From CAZWLD01 sp964634685 (GTDB taxonomy: Bacteria; Bacillota_I; Bacilli_A; Acholeplasmatales; JAEDCM01): 23,988 bases of DNA. A model generated the notes under the pieces. The model saw only the letters and a program-made list of their open reading frames with translations. It was not told the DNA's origin and searched no databases. The translations under genes and the position numbers were made by a program. Position 1 is the stretch's first letter. Every line of letters begins with the position of its first letter. Where the stretch lies: assembly GCA_964634685.1 (NCBI GenBank), contig CAZWLD010000035.1:1-23988 (forward strand), in the 5' to 3' direction. This document shows positions 7,142 through 15,389 of the stretch, in pieces.

Positions 7142-9739
7142 TTAAAAATCATTACCATCAAATAATGACAATCTCGTAAATTTTTGGAATTTCTCTTCAT
7201 CCAATTCTGAATCATCTGCTTCAATTTCTTCTAAAATCGACTCATCATAATTCGGCGTAATTGGGGTTTTCTTCCCCTCATCAAAGATATCGACATCCTC
7301 AATATAATCAATGAAGAGGCGAAGAGGATTTCCTTGTTTGGCGGAAATAAATGGCTTTCCACTATCAGTTGTGCTGTATTTGACATCAAATGATTTAACG
7401 GTGATGCTCATCGTATCAGTCAAGACGTATAACAACACATTCTCCCTGTATTGAACGTAGCTCATTGTGACCGCATCCATTATGTAATGAGGATTACCCT
7501 TGATTTCCTTAATTATTGTCGAACCAACCTTATTTCGTTTTGACATTGGAATTGATTCAATCTTAACTCTTTTTAAATTGCCTCGACTAGTTAAGAGGAC
7601 ACAATCATGGGTTGACCTTGTGTAAATTGCGGCCGATAATTCATCATTTGGCGCTAAATTGATGCCTTTTATTCCGCCCGCTGTTGTCCCAACAACACTA
7701 ATTTCATCCGCATAATAGCGTAAAGCTTTTCCGCGCTTTGAGAATAAAACAACCTCTTGATATTTCGATGTCATATCAACAGACACAACACTATCATTAT
7801 CCTGAAGCTTCATTGCCCTAATGGCCTTAGAATATCTATTTACGTTAAATTCCGACAATTTAGTTTGCTTAACCATACCCATTTTCGTCGCAAATAATAA
7901 GGTTTTATCCTCTTCAAAATTATTTATCGCAAAGACGTTAACAATTCTTTCATTAGCCTCGATTGGGACAATATTTCCTAAATAGGTTCCCATATCCTTC
8001 CATTTGGCGTCTTCAAGCTCATAAATTGGGATATAAACATAATTTCCCAAGCTTGTGAAAACAAGTAAAATGGTATGAGTGCTCAATTGACTACGGAATA
8101 AAAGACTATCATTTTCCTTTAGGCCAGGAAGTGGTGTTTGATTGAAGCTTCGTAAGGAAGACCTTTTAATGTAGCCAAGCCTACTAACTGAAACCATAAC
8201 CTCTTCATCAACGATTAAATCCGTTTTGGCAATTTTAATTTCATTAACATCATCCTCAATTTGCGTTTTTCTTTCATCGCCAACCTTGCTTGCGACTTCC
8301 TTAAGCTCGCTCTTGATTAAGCTAAGCAAGGATTTTTCATTCGATAAAATCTCCGTAAGATTGATGATTTGCTTATTCAATTCGGCTTCCTCTTGTTCAA
8401 GCTCAAAAATATCCGTCGAGCTTAAGCGATATAATTGAAGCGTTACGATAGCCTCGGCTTGTTCCTCGGAAAAGCCAAATTGTGTTCGAATATTTTCCTT
8501 CGCATTAGCTTTACCCTTAGAAGCTCTAATAACCGCAATTACCTCATCGAGGATACTAACCATTTTAATTAATCCCATAACAACATGAAGACGCTTTTTA
8601 GCCTTCGTAAGGTCATAATTAGAGCGATTAGTCACAACCTCCTTCTGATGATTAATATAAGCATCTAAAATAGCCCCAAGGCCCATTTGCGTAGGTCTCT
8701 GGTTGTGAATTGCAATGACATTAAAGTTATAATTAATACGTAAATCGGTGTTTAATAACAAATAATTTAAAACAAACTCCGGGCTCACACCCTTCTTTAA
8801 ATCAATGGCAATACGTAAGCCCTCGCGGTCCGATTCATCCCTAACCTCAACGATACTGTCAAATTTCTTTTCAATTCGAAGCTGATCAATTTTTTTAACC
8901 AACAAGGCCTTATTTACTTCATAAGGAATCTCTGTCACAATAATTTGATATTGCCCCTTGCTCAATTCCTCAAACTGCGTTTTTGATTGAATAACAATTT
9001 TACCGCGTCCGGTTTCATAGGCCTGTAAAAGGCCATCCCTTCCCTGAACAATACCGCCGGTCGGAAAGTCTGGTCCCTTCACAAAATTCATTAAATCAAC
9101 GGTTCCACAATTGGGATGGTCAATGCGGTAAATTGTTGCCTTAATAACCTCTTTTAGGTTGTGAGGAGGGATATTTGTGGCATAACCTGCCGCAATACCA
9201 GTCGCCCCATTAACAAGCATATTGGGAAATTTTGCCGGCAAAACAATCGGCTCTAATTCAGTATCATCAAAGTTTGGAACTAAATCAACTGTTCTTTTTT
9301 CAATTCCCTCAAGTAAAAGCATCGAAGCGGGACTGAGCCTTGCCTCCGTGTAACGCATCGCCGCCGCGCTATCACCATCAATTGATCCATTATTACCATG
9401 CATACTGATAAGAGGAACACGCGTTTTCCAATCCTGGCTCATACGAACCATTGCCTCATATATCGATGAATCGCCATGAGGATGATATTTACCCATAACC
9501 TCACCAGCAATACGAGCGGATTTTTTATATGGCTTATCCGGACTCATTCCAAGCTTATACATTGCATAGAGAATTCTTCTTTGAACGGGCTTTAATCCAT
9601 CTCTTGAATCCGGAATGGCACGCTCCTGGATAATATATTTTGAATAACGTCCAAAGCGTTCGCCCATTACATCCTCAAGCTTCTCCTCAAGGACATTTTC
9701 GTTAAAAATAATATCTAATTTTTCTTTAATACTAGCCAT
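7142..9739 (-). CDS. parC: DNA topoisomerase IV subunit A
   Basis: The 865-residue type IIA topoisomerase breakage-reunion subunit, which with ParE decatenates daughter chromosomes. The N-terminal core is well conserved: RDGLKPVQRRILYAM, KYHPHGDSSIYEAMVRM, and the active-site tyrosine in AAAMRYTEARLSP (Tyr about 130). The quinolone-determining positions are Ser and Glu (GDSxxYE), the wild-type ParC pattern. The C-terminal third is a beta-pinwheel with repeats such as RLGYIKRSS, TKMGMVKQT, SKRGKALRY and TSRGNLKRV, followed by an acidic tail. No GyrA box (QRRGGKG) is seen, which with the parE and plsY neighbours favours ParC over GyrA. I place the start at ATG 9739, with AGAGGTGA as Shine-Dalgarno overlapping the parE stop. 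A GTG three codons upstream lies inside that Shine-Dalgarno. Confidence 0.95.
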   Translation of the reverse strand: MASIKEKLDIIFNENVLEEKLEDVMGERFGRYSKYIIQERAIPDSRDGLKPVQRRILYAMYKLGMSPDKPYKKSARIAGEVMGKYHPHGDSSIYEAMVRMSQDWKTRVPLISMHGNNGSIDGDSAAAMRYTEARLSPASMLLLEGIEKRTVDLVPNFDDTELEPIVLPAKFPNMLVNGATGIAAGYATNIPPHNLKEVIKATIYRIDHPNCGTVDLMNFVKGPDFPTGGIVQGRDGLLQAYETGRGKIVIQSKTQFEELSKGQYQIIVTEIPYEVNKALLVKKIDQLRIEKKFDSIVEVRDESDREGLRIAIDLKKGVSPEFVLNYLLLNTDLRINYNFNVIAIHNQRPTQMGLGAILDAYINHQKEVVTNRSNYDLTKAKKRLHVVMGLIKMVSILDEVIAVIRASKGKANAKENIRTQFGFSEEQAEAIVTLQLYRLSSTDIFELEQEEAELNKQIINLTEILSNEKSLLSLIKSELKEVASKVGDERKTQIEDDVNEIKIAKTDLIVDEEVMVSVSRLGYIKRSSLRSFNQTPLPGLKENDSLLFRSQLSTHTILLVFTSLGNYVYIPIYELEDAKWKDMGTYLGNIVPIEANERIVNVFAINNFEEDKTLLFATKMGMVKQTKLSEFNVNRYSKAIRAMKLQDNDSVVSVDMTSKYQEVVLFSKRGKALRYYADEISVVGTTAGGIKGINLAPNDELSAAIYTRSTHDCVLLTSRGNLKRVKIESIPMSKRNKVGSTIIKEIKGNPHYIMDAVTMSYVQYRENVLLYVLTDTMSITVKSFDVKYSTTDSGKPFISAKQGNPLRLFIDYIEDVDIFDEGKKTPITPNYDESILEEIEADDSELDEEKFQKFTRLSLFDGNDF

Positions 9740-9750
9740 AAAATTCACCT

Positions 9751-11703
9751 CTAATCTCGATTAATTTGAAAATCATCTTCTAATGTAAAGGCTACATGAT
9801 TTTCAATCCACTCACGTCGAGGCTCAACCTTATCGCCCATAATAATGGAAACCTTTTGGTCAGCATCACCTAAATCGTCAATCGAAACCCGAACCAAGGA
9901 ACGTGTTTCTGGTGACATTGTTGTCTCCCAAAGCTGATCCGCATTCATTTCTCCAAGTCCCTTGAAGCGTTGAATTGTGTAGCTTGATGAGCCATTAGTA
10001 ATCTCCTTTAGCTCTTCATCACTCCAAGCATATTTAACTTCATCCCTTTTGCCCTTTTGACGAACAACCTTGTATAGAGGTGGCATCGCCACATATACTC
10101 TTCCCGCCTTAACTAAATCGGTCATATAGCGGAAAAAGAAGGTCAACAAAAGAATTTGGATATGGGCACCATCATCATCGGCATCGGTCATGATGATGAT
10201 TTTATTATAATTACATTTATCAAGCTCAAAGCCCGAACCAAAATCGGCCCCAATCGTATGAATAATGGTATTAATTTCTTCGTTTTTAAGCATTTCCTCG
10301 GTTTTGACCTTTTCGGTATTTAAGACTTTACCACGAAGCGGTAAAATCGCCTGAAATCTGCGGTCGCGCCCTTGCTTAGCGGAGCCTCCCGCTGAATCTC
10401 CCTCAACGATGAAAAGCTCATTAATTTCCTTATTCTTTCCCTGAGCTGGGGATAGCTTACCACTTAAAATGACCTCTTGCTTTTGCTTTTTATTATTTAA
10501 ACGAGCTTCATTTCGCGCATTTCGAGCCGCCTCATAGGCTTTAAAGGCTAATAAAGACTTCTTCATTAGCGTTGAAGCTAAATCGCGATTCTCCTCTAAA
10601 AAATAATTCATCTTTTCATAAACAACAGAATCAACGGCATTTCGGGCCTCAGGGCTTCCTAATTTAGCTTTAGTTTGTCCTTCAAATTCCAATAAATTTT
10701 CAGGAATTCTGACCGAAACAATAACCGTCAAGCCTTCTCTTATGTAGGCGCCATCTAAATTGGCATCCTTTTCCTTCAAAAAGCCATATTTTCTAGCATA
10801 TTCATTAAAGGAACGGGTAATAGCACTCTTTAATCCAACCTCATGGGTTCCGCCGTCCTTCGTCCTTACGTTATTGACAAAGGAAAAGGTATTATCCGTT
10901 GTATAGGATTCGGTAAATTGAAAAGCAACCTCAACCTGAATGGAATTCGAGGTTCCTTCAAAATATTGAACCTCATGATATGGCTTCTTTTCTTGACCCT
11001 TTTCCGTGTTTAAATACCTGACATAGGCACTTAAACCATCATTATATTGAAAGGTTTCGCTTTGTTTTGTTCTTTCATCCGATAGATTAATTTTAAGTCC
11101 CTTAATTAAAAAGGCTGACTCTCTTAATCTTTCCTTTATTGTGTCATAATTATATAAAGTTGTGGAAAAAATGGTTGGATCTGGCTTGAACCACACTTTG
11201 GTTCCAGTCTTTTTTGTTTCGCCAATGACCTCAAGAGGATAAATTTTTTCACCACCATTTTCAAAGCGTTGACGGACCGTTTTACCATCACGATTGATTG
11301 TGACGACTAAAAATTGACTTAAGGCATTAACAACACTACTACCAACACCGTGTAATCCACCAGAAACCTTATAGCCACCACTTCCGCCAAATTTACCGCC
11401 TGAATGGAGCATTGTAAAAATAACCTCGGTCGTTGGTCTTCCTGATTTGTGCATACCACAAGGCATTCCTCGACCGAAATCCTCTACCTCGATGGAATTA
11501 TCATTTAGAATTCGAACATTTATTTCCTTACCATAGCCTTGTAAAACCTCGTCGATGGCATTATCAACAATTTCCCAAACTAAATGATGTAGGCCCCTTG
11601 CGTCTGTTGACCCGATATACATACCTGGTCTTTTTCTTACAGCCTGAAGCCCTTCTAAAACGACGATATCCTCATCACTGTAATGTTCTTCAAAATCAGC
11701 CAT
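9751..11703 (-). CDS. parE: DNA topoisomerase IV subunit B
   Basis: The 650-residue ATPase subunit of topoisomerase IV. It shows the GHKL fold (EIVDNAIDE at 44-52, DFGRGMP at 75-81, GLHGVGSSVVNALS at 116-129). The TOPRIM domain has EGDSAGGSAKQGRDR near residue 432 and the metal-binding DADDDGAH near 505, then QRFKGLGEMNADQLWETTM. PLRGKVLNTEK and a length near 650 fit ParE or a Gram-positive GyrB; adjacency to parC and divergence from plsY favour ParE. The start is ATG 11703, with AAGGAG 8 nt upstream; an upstream GTG lies within the Shine-Dalgarno and is rejected. The gene has its own promoter (11732-11761). Its stop overlaps the parC Shine-Dalgarno, so the subunits are made together. Confidence 0.95.
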   Translation of the reverse strand: MADFEEHYSDEDIVVLEGLQAVRKRPGMYIGSTDARGLHHLVWEIVDNAIDEVLQGYGKEINVRILNDNSIEVEDFGRGMPCGMHKSGRPTTEVIFTMLHSGGKFGGSGGYKVSGGLHGVGSSVVNALSQFLVVTINRDGKTVRQRFENGGEKIYPLEVIGETKKTGTKVWFKPDPTIFSTTLYNYDTIKERLRESAFLIKGLKINLSDERTKQSETFQYNDGLSAYVRYLNTEKGQEKKPYHEVQYFEGTSNSIQVEVAFQFTESYTTDNTFSFVNNVRTKDGGTHEVGLKSAITRSFNEYARKYGFLKEKDANLDGAYIREGLTVIVSVRIPENLLEFEGQTKAKLGSPEARNAVDSVVYEKMNYFLEENRDLASTLMKKSLLAFKAYEAARNARNEARLNNKKQKQEVILSGKLSPAQGKNKEINELFIVEGDSAGGSAKQGRDRRFQAILPLRGKVLNTEKVKTEEMLKNEEINTIIHTIGADFGSGFELDKCNYNKIIIMTDADDDGAHIQILLLTFFFRYMTDLVKAGRVYVAMPPLYKVVRQKGKRDEVKYAWSDEELKEITNGSSSYTIQRFKGLGEMNADQLWETTMSPETRSLVRVSIDDLGDADQKVSIIMGDKVEPRREWIENHVAFTLEDDFQINRD

Positions 11704-11731
11704 ATTTCTCACTCCTTACATCCATTTATAA

Positions 11732-11761
11732 ATTATATCATATCAGTAAACGTTTTAACAA
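11732..11761 (-). promoter_or_regulatory. parE-parC promoter
   Basis: Minus strand: TTGTTA (11756-11761), an 18-nt spacer and consensus TATAAT (11732-11737), about 29 nt before the parE ATG. The spacer contains AAACGTTT, an operator-like palindrome discussed in the findings. Confidence 0.65.
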
Positions 11762-11805
11762 GAAAAAAATAAAAATATTATCCTTCTAATTACCTCTATC
11801 TATGC

Positions 11806-11811
11806 TATAAT
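11806..11811 (+). promoter_or_regulatory. plsY extended -10 promoter
   Basis: Consensus TATAAT preceded by TGC (extended -10) 24 nt before the TTG start of plsY. No good -35 is seen at 16-18 nt upstream. It is divergent from the parE promoter in a shared spacer of about 130 bp. Confidence 0.5.
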
Positions 11812-11834
11812 TAACGAGGAAAGAGGTTGATATC

Positions 11835-12536
11835 TTGTACGCAATTTTATTATTAATCGTTGCATATTTAATCGGATCATTTCCAAGTGCTTTAGTAATA
11901 GGCAAAACCGCCAAGGGAATTGATATCCGCGAATATGGCAGCCACAATCTTGGTTCAACAAACGCCATCCGCGTTTTAGGTAAAAAGCTTGGGCTAACGG
12001 TCTTTGTTTTAGATGTTTTAAAGGGTGTAATTACCGTTGGTGGAGCCCGCTTGATATTTGAAGTAATGGCAAGACCATTCACTGGAAATTTCTTAGAATT
12101 TAATTGTTTTGAACCGTTATATTATGGATTAATGGCCGTAATTGGACATATGTTCCCAATATTTGCCGGATTTAAAGGGGGAAAAGCTGTGGCGACGAGC
12201 CTAGGAATCACCCTTGTGATGGCGCCCATTCCTGCGGTATTATGCTTGATTGTTTTCTATATCACGCTAAAGGCATCGGGATATGTTTCCTTATCTTCAA
12301 CATTTGCCATTTTAACTGTTTGTATAACATCATTTCTTCAGCATTTCTTCTTTAGCCAATACCTAGGAGATTTATCCTGGCCAACCTTGATCTTTTTCTG
12401 CATCATCTCAGCATTTATGATATTCAAGCATCGAAAAAATTATGTTAGAATTTTAAACGGAACAGAGAATTCCTTCAAAAAGAAAAAAGAACCAGCTAAA
12501 GAAGCTGATTCAAAAGAGACTCCAAAAGAAAGCTAA
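11835..12536 (+). CDS. plsY: acyl phosphate:glycerol-3-phosphate acyltransferase
   Basis: An integral membrane enzyme that moves an acyl group from acyl-phosphate to glycerol-3-phosphate, giving lysophosphatidate, the first committed step of phospholipid synthesis in most Gram-positives. The family motifs are clear: GSFPSALVIGK near the N-terminus, GSHNLGSTNAIR (35-46), and the loop GHMFPIFAGFKGGKAVATSLG (104-124). Several hydrophobic helices fit the usual multi-pass topology. The start is TTG at 11835, with GAGG about 8 nt upstream; no ATG fits. At 233 residues it is about 25-30 longer than typical, because of a charged Lys/Glu-rich tail after the last helix. It is divergent from parE, a common Firmicutes arrangement, and ends in its own terminator. 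Confidence 0.95.
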   Translation: MYAILLLIVAYLIGSFPSALVIGKTAKGIDIREYGSHNLGSTNAIRVLGKKLGLTVFVLDVLKGVITVGGARLIFEVMARPFTGNFLEFNCFEPLYYGLMAVIGHMFPIFAGFKGGKAVATSLGITLVMAPIPAVLCLIVFYITLKASGYVSLSSTFAILTVCITSFLQHFFFSQYLGDLSWPTLIFFCIISAFMIFKHRKNYVRILNGTENSFKKKKEPAKEADSKETPKES

Positions 12537-12561
12537 GACCTTGAAAAAGGTCTTTTTTTTT
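12535..12561 (+). terminator. plsY terminator
   Basis: AAGACC/GGTCTT stem with an 8-nt loop, then nine T. The 5' arm starts within the plsY stop codon. Confidence 0.85.
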
Positions 12562-12562
12562 G

Positions 12563-12593
12563 AGCGTAAAAAAAGCAATCTAGCGAGATTGCT
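12563..12593 (-). terminator. yneF terminator
   Basis: Minus strand AGCAATCT-CGCT-AGATTGCT followed by seven T. The stem includes the end of the coding region and the TAG stop at 12580. Confidence 0.88.
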
Positions 12594-12795
12594 CCATTTG
12601 TTTCATCACACGACGAATATCCTTCTCAGAGGCGGTACGTCCCATTGAAGCGTACATTGCACGAATTTGGTTTTCATTAATTGGCGGGTTCTTCTTTAAA
12701 TAGCTCTTAAAGAATACTCTTGATAAGACAAATCCAAGAATCAATCCAACAATAAATGTTCCTATTGCAAGTAAAGTAATACCCCAAGCTGGCAT
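12580..12795 (-). CDS. yneF: YneF family (UPF0154) membrane protein
   Basis: A 71-residue protein with a single N-terminal membrane helix (about residues 4-27, ITLLAIGTFIVGLILGFVLS). It is followed by the family hallmark YLKKNPPINENQIRAMYASMG and a basic, Met-rich C-terminus facing the cytoplasm. Length and layout match UPF0154 proteins of Bacilli and Mollicutes, whose function is unknown. The start is ATG 12795, with AAGGAG about 11 nt upstream; reading from the TTG at 12819 would put the Shine-Dalgarno inside the coding sequence. A good promoter lies at 12825-12853, so this is a monocistronic unit convergent with plsY. Confidence 0.9.
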   Translation of the reverse strand: MPAWGITLLAIGTFIVGLILGFVLSRVFFKSYLKKNPPINENQIRAMYASMGRTASEKDIRRVMKQMEQSR

Positions 12796-12824
12796 AATTA
12801 ATTTCACTCCTTTTATCAATATTT

Positions 12825-12853
12825 ATTGTACATAAAATACCCTAAAAAAACAA
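12825..12853 (-). promoter_or_regulatory. yneF promoter
   Basis: Minus strand TTGTTT (12848-12853), 17-nt spacer, TACAAT (12825-12830), about 30 nt before the ATG. Confidence 0.6.
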
Positions 12854-12891
12854 GACTAAAATGAATTCTTCAAGAGAAAAATGAATTTTTC

Positions 12892-12920
12892 TTTACATTT
12901 GTTAAATTGTTTGATAAAAT
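12892..12920 (+). promoter_or_regulatory. ferredoxin promoter
   Basis: TTTACA (12892-12897), exact 17-nt spacer, TAAAAT (12915-12920): near consensus for the vegetative sigma factor. It lies 38 nt upstream of the ferredoxin ATG, suggesting strong constitutive expression. Confidence 0.75.
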
Positions 12921-12957
12921 GACAGTGTAAAGTGAAATCTTAAGAGGAGGTTTTCTT

Positions 12958-13131
12958 ATGCCAAGAGTAATTAACGCTGACTTATGTCAATGCTGCGGTT
13001 CTTGTGCTGCTGAGTGTCCAGTTGATGCTATTAGCGAAGGCAACGGAGTTTATGAAATCGATGCTGATGCTTGTATCGATTGCGGTGCTTGTGAAGGTGC
13101 ATGCCCAGTTGAAGCTATCACAGAGAAATAA
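12958..13131 (+). CDS. 2[4Fe-4S] ferredoxin
   Basis: A 57-residue clostridial-type ferredoxin, a small cytoplasmic electron carrier for anaerobic redox enzymes such as pyruvate:ferredoxin oxidoreductase. It has two CxxCxxCxxxCP clusters: Cys10, 13, 16, 20 (DLCQCCGSCAAECPVDAI) and Cys39, 42, 45, 49 (ACIDCGACEGACPVEAI). An extra Cys12 sits inside the first motif. The fold is the usual pseudo-twofold repeat. AGGAGG precedes the ATG by 7 nt. The gene has its own strong promoter and a bidirectional terminator, so it is a single-gene unit. It suggests an anaerobic or fermentative lifestyle. A short reading frame overlapping it in another frame (13004-13285) is a shadow. Confidence 0.96.
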   Translation: MPRVINADLCQCCGSCAAECPVDAISEGNGVYEIDADACIDCGACEGACPVEAITEK

Positions 13132-13165
13132 AAAAAATCCTGTAGCTATCTACAGGTTTTTTTTT
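13131..13165. terminator. bidirectional terminator, ferredoxin / cotJC
   Basis: CCTGTAG-CTAT-CTACAGG (7 bp stem, 4-nt loop) flanked by an A run at 13131-13138 and nine T at 13157-13165, so it works on both strands. The TAG stop of cotJC (13150-13152) lies in the stem. Confidence 0.9.
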
Positions 13166-13713
13166 GCCAATAAATCATTAAGAAGCTCACCAAATCTTTG
13201 GAAATGGACTAATTCTCGTTCTCTTAAAAAGGCTAACGGGGCCAAGACACAAGGATCATTAGATAAATCCATCAAATGCTCGTAGGTTGCGCGAGCTTTT
13301 TCTTCGGCTGCTAAATCCTCAACCAAATCGGCCTCAAAATCATTTCCATGGGCGCCAATTCCGGTGACGCTCATCGGGATTCCATTGGCATCGGTCGGGA
13401 AAATACCTTTTCCATGCATCGCATAATGCGAGGCGAGACCTGCTTCCTTTAGTTCTTCAATGGTCGCATCCTTCATTAGCTGATAAAGCATTGAAGAAAT
13501 CATTTCAACATGAGCTAGCTCTTCGGTTCCAATATCTGTTAATAAGGCCTTACCTTCATTACTTGGCATCGTAAATCTTTGATTTAAATAACGGATAGCT
13601 GCTCTTAACTCTCCATCATCGCCACCGTATTGCGTCACAATATATTTAGCCATTTTCAAATCCTTTGTAGTAATGTTAATTGGAAATTCTAAAATTTTGA
13701 CGTAATCCCACAT
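13150..13713 (-). CDS. cotJC: CotJC, manganese catalase-like spore coat protein
   Basis: A 187-residue protein of the manganese catalase/CotJC family, a four-helix-bundle di-metal protein. The ligand positions are kept: Glu35 (GDDGELRAA), Glu65 and His68 (DIGTEELAHVEM), Glu137/138 (LAAEEKARATYEHL) and His170 (FLRERELVHFQRF). The N-terminus MWDYVKILEFPI is typical of CotJC. In Bacillus it is in the spore coat; manganese catalase homologues detoxify hydrogen peroxide. It overlaps the upstream gene by one base (TAATG), implying translational coupling. It ends in a bidirectional terminator. Whether this organism sporulates cannot be told from one operon. Confidence 0.93.
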   Translation of the reverse strand: MWDYVKILEFPINITTKDLKMAKYIVTQYGGDDGELRAAIRYLNQRFTMPSNEGKALLTDIGTEELAHVEMISSMLYQLMKDATIEELKEAGLASHYAMHGKGIFPTDANGIPMSVTGIGAHGNDFEADLVEDLAAEEKARATYEHLMDLSNDPCVLAPLAFLRERELVHFQRFGELLNDLLAKKNL

Positions 13714-14087
13714 TAGCTTTTAACCTCCCATGGCCACCTATTTGTGGCATAACAAAATTCATTTTGATAAGATGATGATGCGATTAGCTTTCCATAATTT
13801 TTCTCATAATAATCAAGCATTTTATCATATTCAGCTGATAACTTCGACATCATCTGCAGTCCATAAGGACATTTTGGATGATTATCAAGATATAGATTCA
13901 ATTCGATAATTGCAAATCGTAATTGTCTAATGATTCCTAATACTCGTTCCTCTTTATCCTTGTAGATAAATTGATTAGGCTCATATTTATAAGGCTTATA
14001 AAGCCCTTTAAATAATGTTCCTCTTAGTAATGCTTCTTCGAGCTGATAGGTATCATTAATATTTTGGTTTTCTAATTCAATTTTCAA
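13713..14087 (-). CDS. cotJB: CotJA-CotJB fusion, spore coat-associated
   Basis: The C-terminal part (about residues 50-124, ERVLGIIRQLRFAIIELNLYLDNHP...YGLQMM...YYEKNYGKL...PWE) matches CotJB, including the LYLDNHP stretch and the Trp-rich end NRWPWEV. The preceding segment, LEEALLRGTLFKGLYKPYKYEPNQ, resembles CotJA, normally a separate protein with an EAL..GTL...L..PY motif. Here both halves are one reading frame, so this looks like a natural cotJA-cotJB fusion. The likely start is TTG 14087, with GGAGG 7 nt upstream. An in-frame ATG at 14102 would place that Shine-Dalgarno inside the coding region, though a weaker AGGA precedes it. The product is expected to act with CotJC in the inner coat. 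Confidence 0.85.
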   Translation of the reverse strand: MKIELENQNINDTYQLEEALLRGTLFKGLYKPYKYEPNQFIYKDKEERVLGIIRQLRFAIIELNLYLDNHPKCPYGLQMMSKLSAEYDKMLDYYEKNYGKLIASSSYQNEFCYATNRWPWEVKS

Positions 14088-14155
14088 TTTTTTTCCTCCC
14101 ATCTTATCCTATGAAAAAAAACATTATTGAAATAGTTTTTTCATCACTATTTTTA

Positions 14156-14222
14156 TTTAGTTTTTAAAAACAGATAATTTAAAAATATTATTTTACTTCT
14201 AGTTTTAATAACTAGATAAATG
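14156..14222. repeat. palindromic repeat, copies a and b
   Basis: Copy b at 14200-14221 contains a near-perfect palindrome with arms TCTAGTTTT/AACTAGA followed by TAA. Copy a at 14156-14178 (TTTAGTTTTTAAAAACAGA, then TAA) is a partly decayed version. A third copy lies at 15749-15774. Copy b and the third copy both begin just past the T tract of a minus-strand terminator. The spacer 14103-14229 is otherwise very AT-rich, with no gene and no clear promoter. Confidence 0.5.
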
Positions 14223-14229
14223 TGAAGTT

Positions 14230-14274
14230 GAAAAAATCCAAACAGCATTTTTCCCTTTTAAACCGTTTGGATTT
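14230..14274 (-). terminator. coaD terminator
   Basis: ATCCAAAC/GTTTGGAT (8 bp) with a 21-nt loop and a T tract on the minus strand, 36 nt past the coaD stop. Confidence 0.8.
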
Positions 14275-14309
14275 ACAAAATATTTTGCACATTTAAATAT
14301 TAGGCTTGC

Positions 14310-14789
14310 TTATTTTTGATACTTTCTTTTGAGGGCAACATTAACATTATCAGGCACAAGCTTGGAAACATCGCCCCCAAATTTAGCCATTTCCTTTACT
14401 GATGACGATGATAAAAAGGAATATTGAGTACTTGTCATCATAAAAATAGTTTCAATTTCAGGATCAAGCGTCTTATTAACAGCCTCCATTTGAAGCTCAT
14501 ATTCAAAATCGGTCATAACCCTTAACCCTCTTAGCATAACCTTAGCTCCTAGCATTTTCGCAAATTCAACAGCCAAGCAGTCACAAACAACAATTTCTAC
14601 ATTATCGTACATCAAGCAGGCTTCCTTTAGCAAATTAACCCGATCTTCTAAGGAAAACAAATAATCCTTTCCGACGTTTTGCGCAACCGCAACATAAAGC
14701 TTGTCAAACATTTTAGCGCCTCGACAAATAATATCGATATGGCCATTAGTGACAGGATCAAAGGATCCTGTATACATTCCTATTCTCAC
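14310..14789 (-). CDS. coaD: phosphopantetheine adenylyltransferase
   Basis: A 159-residue nucleotidyltransferase that transfers AMP from ATP to 4'-phosphopantetheine, the penultimate step of CoA synthesis; normally hexameric and cytoplasmic. It shows MYTGSFDPVTNGHIDII (TNGH ATP-binding motif at 14-17), RGLRVMTDFEYELQM (87-101), and a C-terminal Ser-rich SSSSVKEM (127-134) in place of the usual ISSTxVR. Length is standard for the family. The start is GTG 14789, overlapping the rsmD stop by four bases (GTGA), with AAAGGA about 10 nt upstream. The rsmD-coaD pairing is the common Firmicutes order. Confidence 0.96.
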   Translation of the reverse strand: MRIGMYTGSFDPVTNGHIDIICRGAKMFDKLYVAVAQNVGKDYLFSLEDRVNLLKEACLMYDNVEIVVCDCLAVEFAKMLGAKVMLRGLRVMTDFEYELQMEAVNKTLDPEIETIFMMTSTQYSFLSSSSVKEMAKFGGDVSKLVPDNVNVALKRKYQK

Positions 14790-15331
14790 AATAAATCATT
14801 CCTTTCTTGGTAAACCGCAATATTTCTGATTCCATAATTAGCTTCTTTTATTTTTTCAAAATAAACAGAGGAAAAGGTATAGGATTTTTCATATTCGCAA
14901 ACGACGATTCCATCCTCTGTTAAAAGACCTCTTTCATAAATGATTCGCAATATATCCTCTAAAATATGCATTCGATAAGGTGGATCAAGAAAAATCAAGC
15001 TAAATTTTTCATTAGTTGAATTCAAAAAATCCAAATAATCGCGTTTTAAAACCAGACAATTAGCTATCCCTAAGGTTTTCAAATTGTCATTAATAACCTT
15101 GATTGCTTCCTTACTCGTATCAATAAAATATCCTTTATCCATACCCCGAGATATCGCCTCAATGCCAATACCACCGCTTCCGGCAAACAAATCTAAAACA
15201 ATTCCCCCATCAAAATACGGTCCAATGATATTAAAGATTGATTCCTTTACCTTATCTGTCGTTGGTCTTGTTTTTTCATCCTCTACATATTTGATAATTC
15301 TGCTTTTATATTTACCACTTACTACTCTCAA
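14786..15331 (-). CDS. rsmD: 16S rRNA (guanine966-N2)-methyltransferase
   Basis: A 181-residue class I SAM-dependent methyltransferase modifying G966 (E. coli numbering) of 16S rRNA. It begins in family style (RVVSGKYKSR), has TRPTTDKVKESIFNI, the SAM-binding loop LDLFAGSGGIGIEA (about 47-58) and the catalytic DPPY (116-119). The start is TTG 15331, with AAGGTGG 5 nt upstream. The frame stays open a further 33 codons to 15430, but that part is hydrophobic, lacks homology and has no suitable Shine-Dalgarno. It overlaps coaD by four bases. Confidence 0.94.
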   Translation of the reverse strand: MRVVSGKYKSRIIKYVEDEKTRPTTDKVKESIFNIIGPYFDGGIVLDLFAGSGGIGIEAISRGMDKGYFIDTSKEAIKVINDNLKTLGIANCLVLKRDYLDFLNSTNEKFSLIFLDPPYRMHILEDILRIIYERGLLTEDGIVVCEYEKSYTFSSVYFEKIKEANYGIRNIAVYQERNDLL

Positions 15332-15389
15332 TCGTACCACCTTAAATAGTATATCATAAAATTTTTTTAAAAAAAATGAAATTAGTTTG

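Noticed and set aside
7142..11703. Calling the pair gyrA/gyrB
   Set aside because: No GyrA box is seen, the quinolone region has the ParC Ser/Glu pattern, and the plsY neighbour fits parE-parC.
13004..13285. A 93-codon plus-strand frame over the ferredoxin and cotJC end
   Set aside because: It is out of frame with the clear ferredoxin and runs through a strong terminator.
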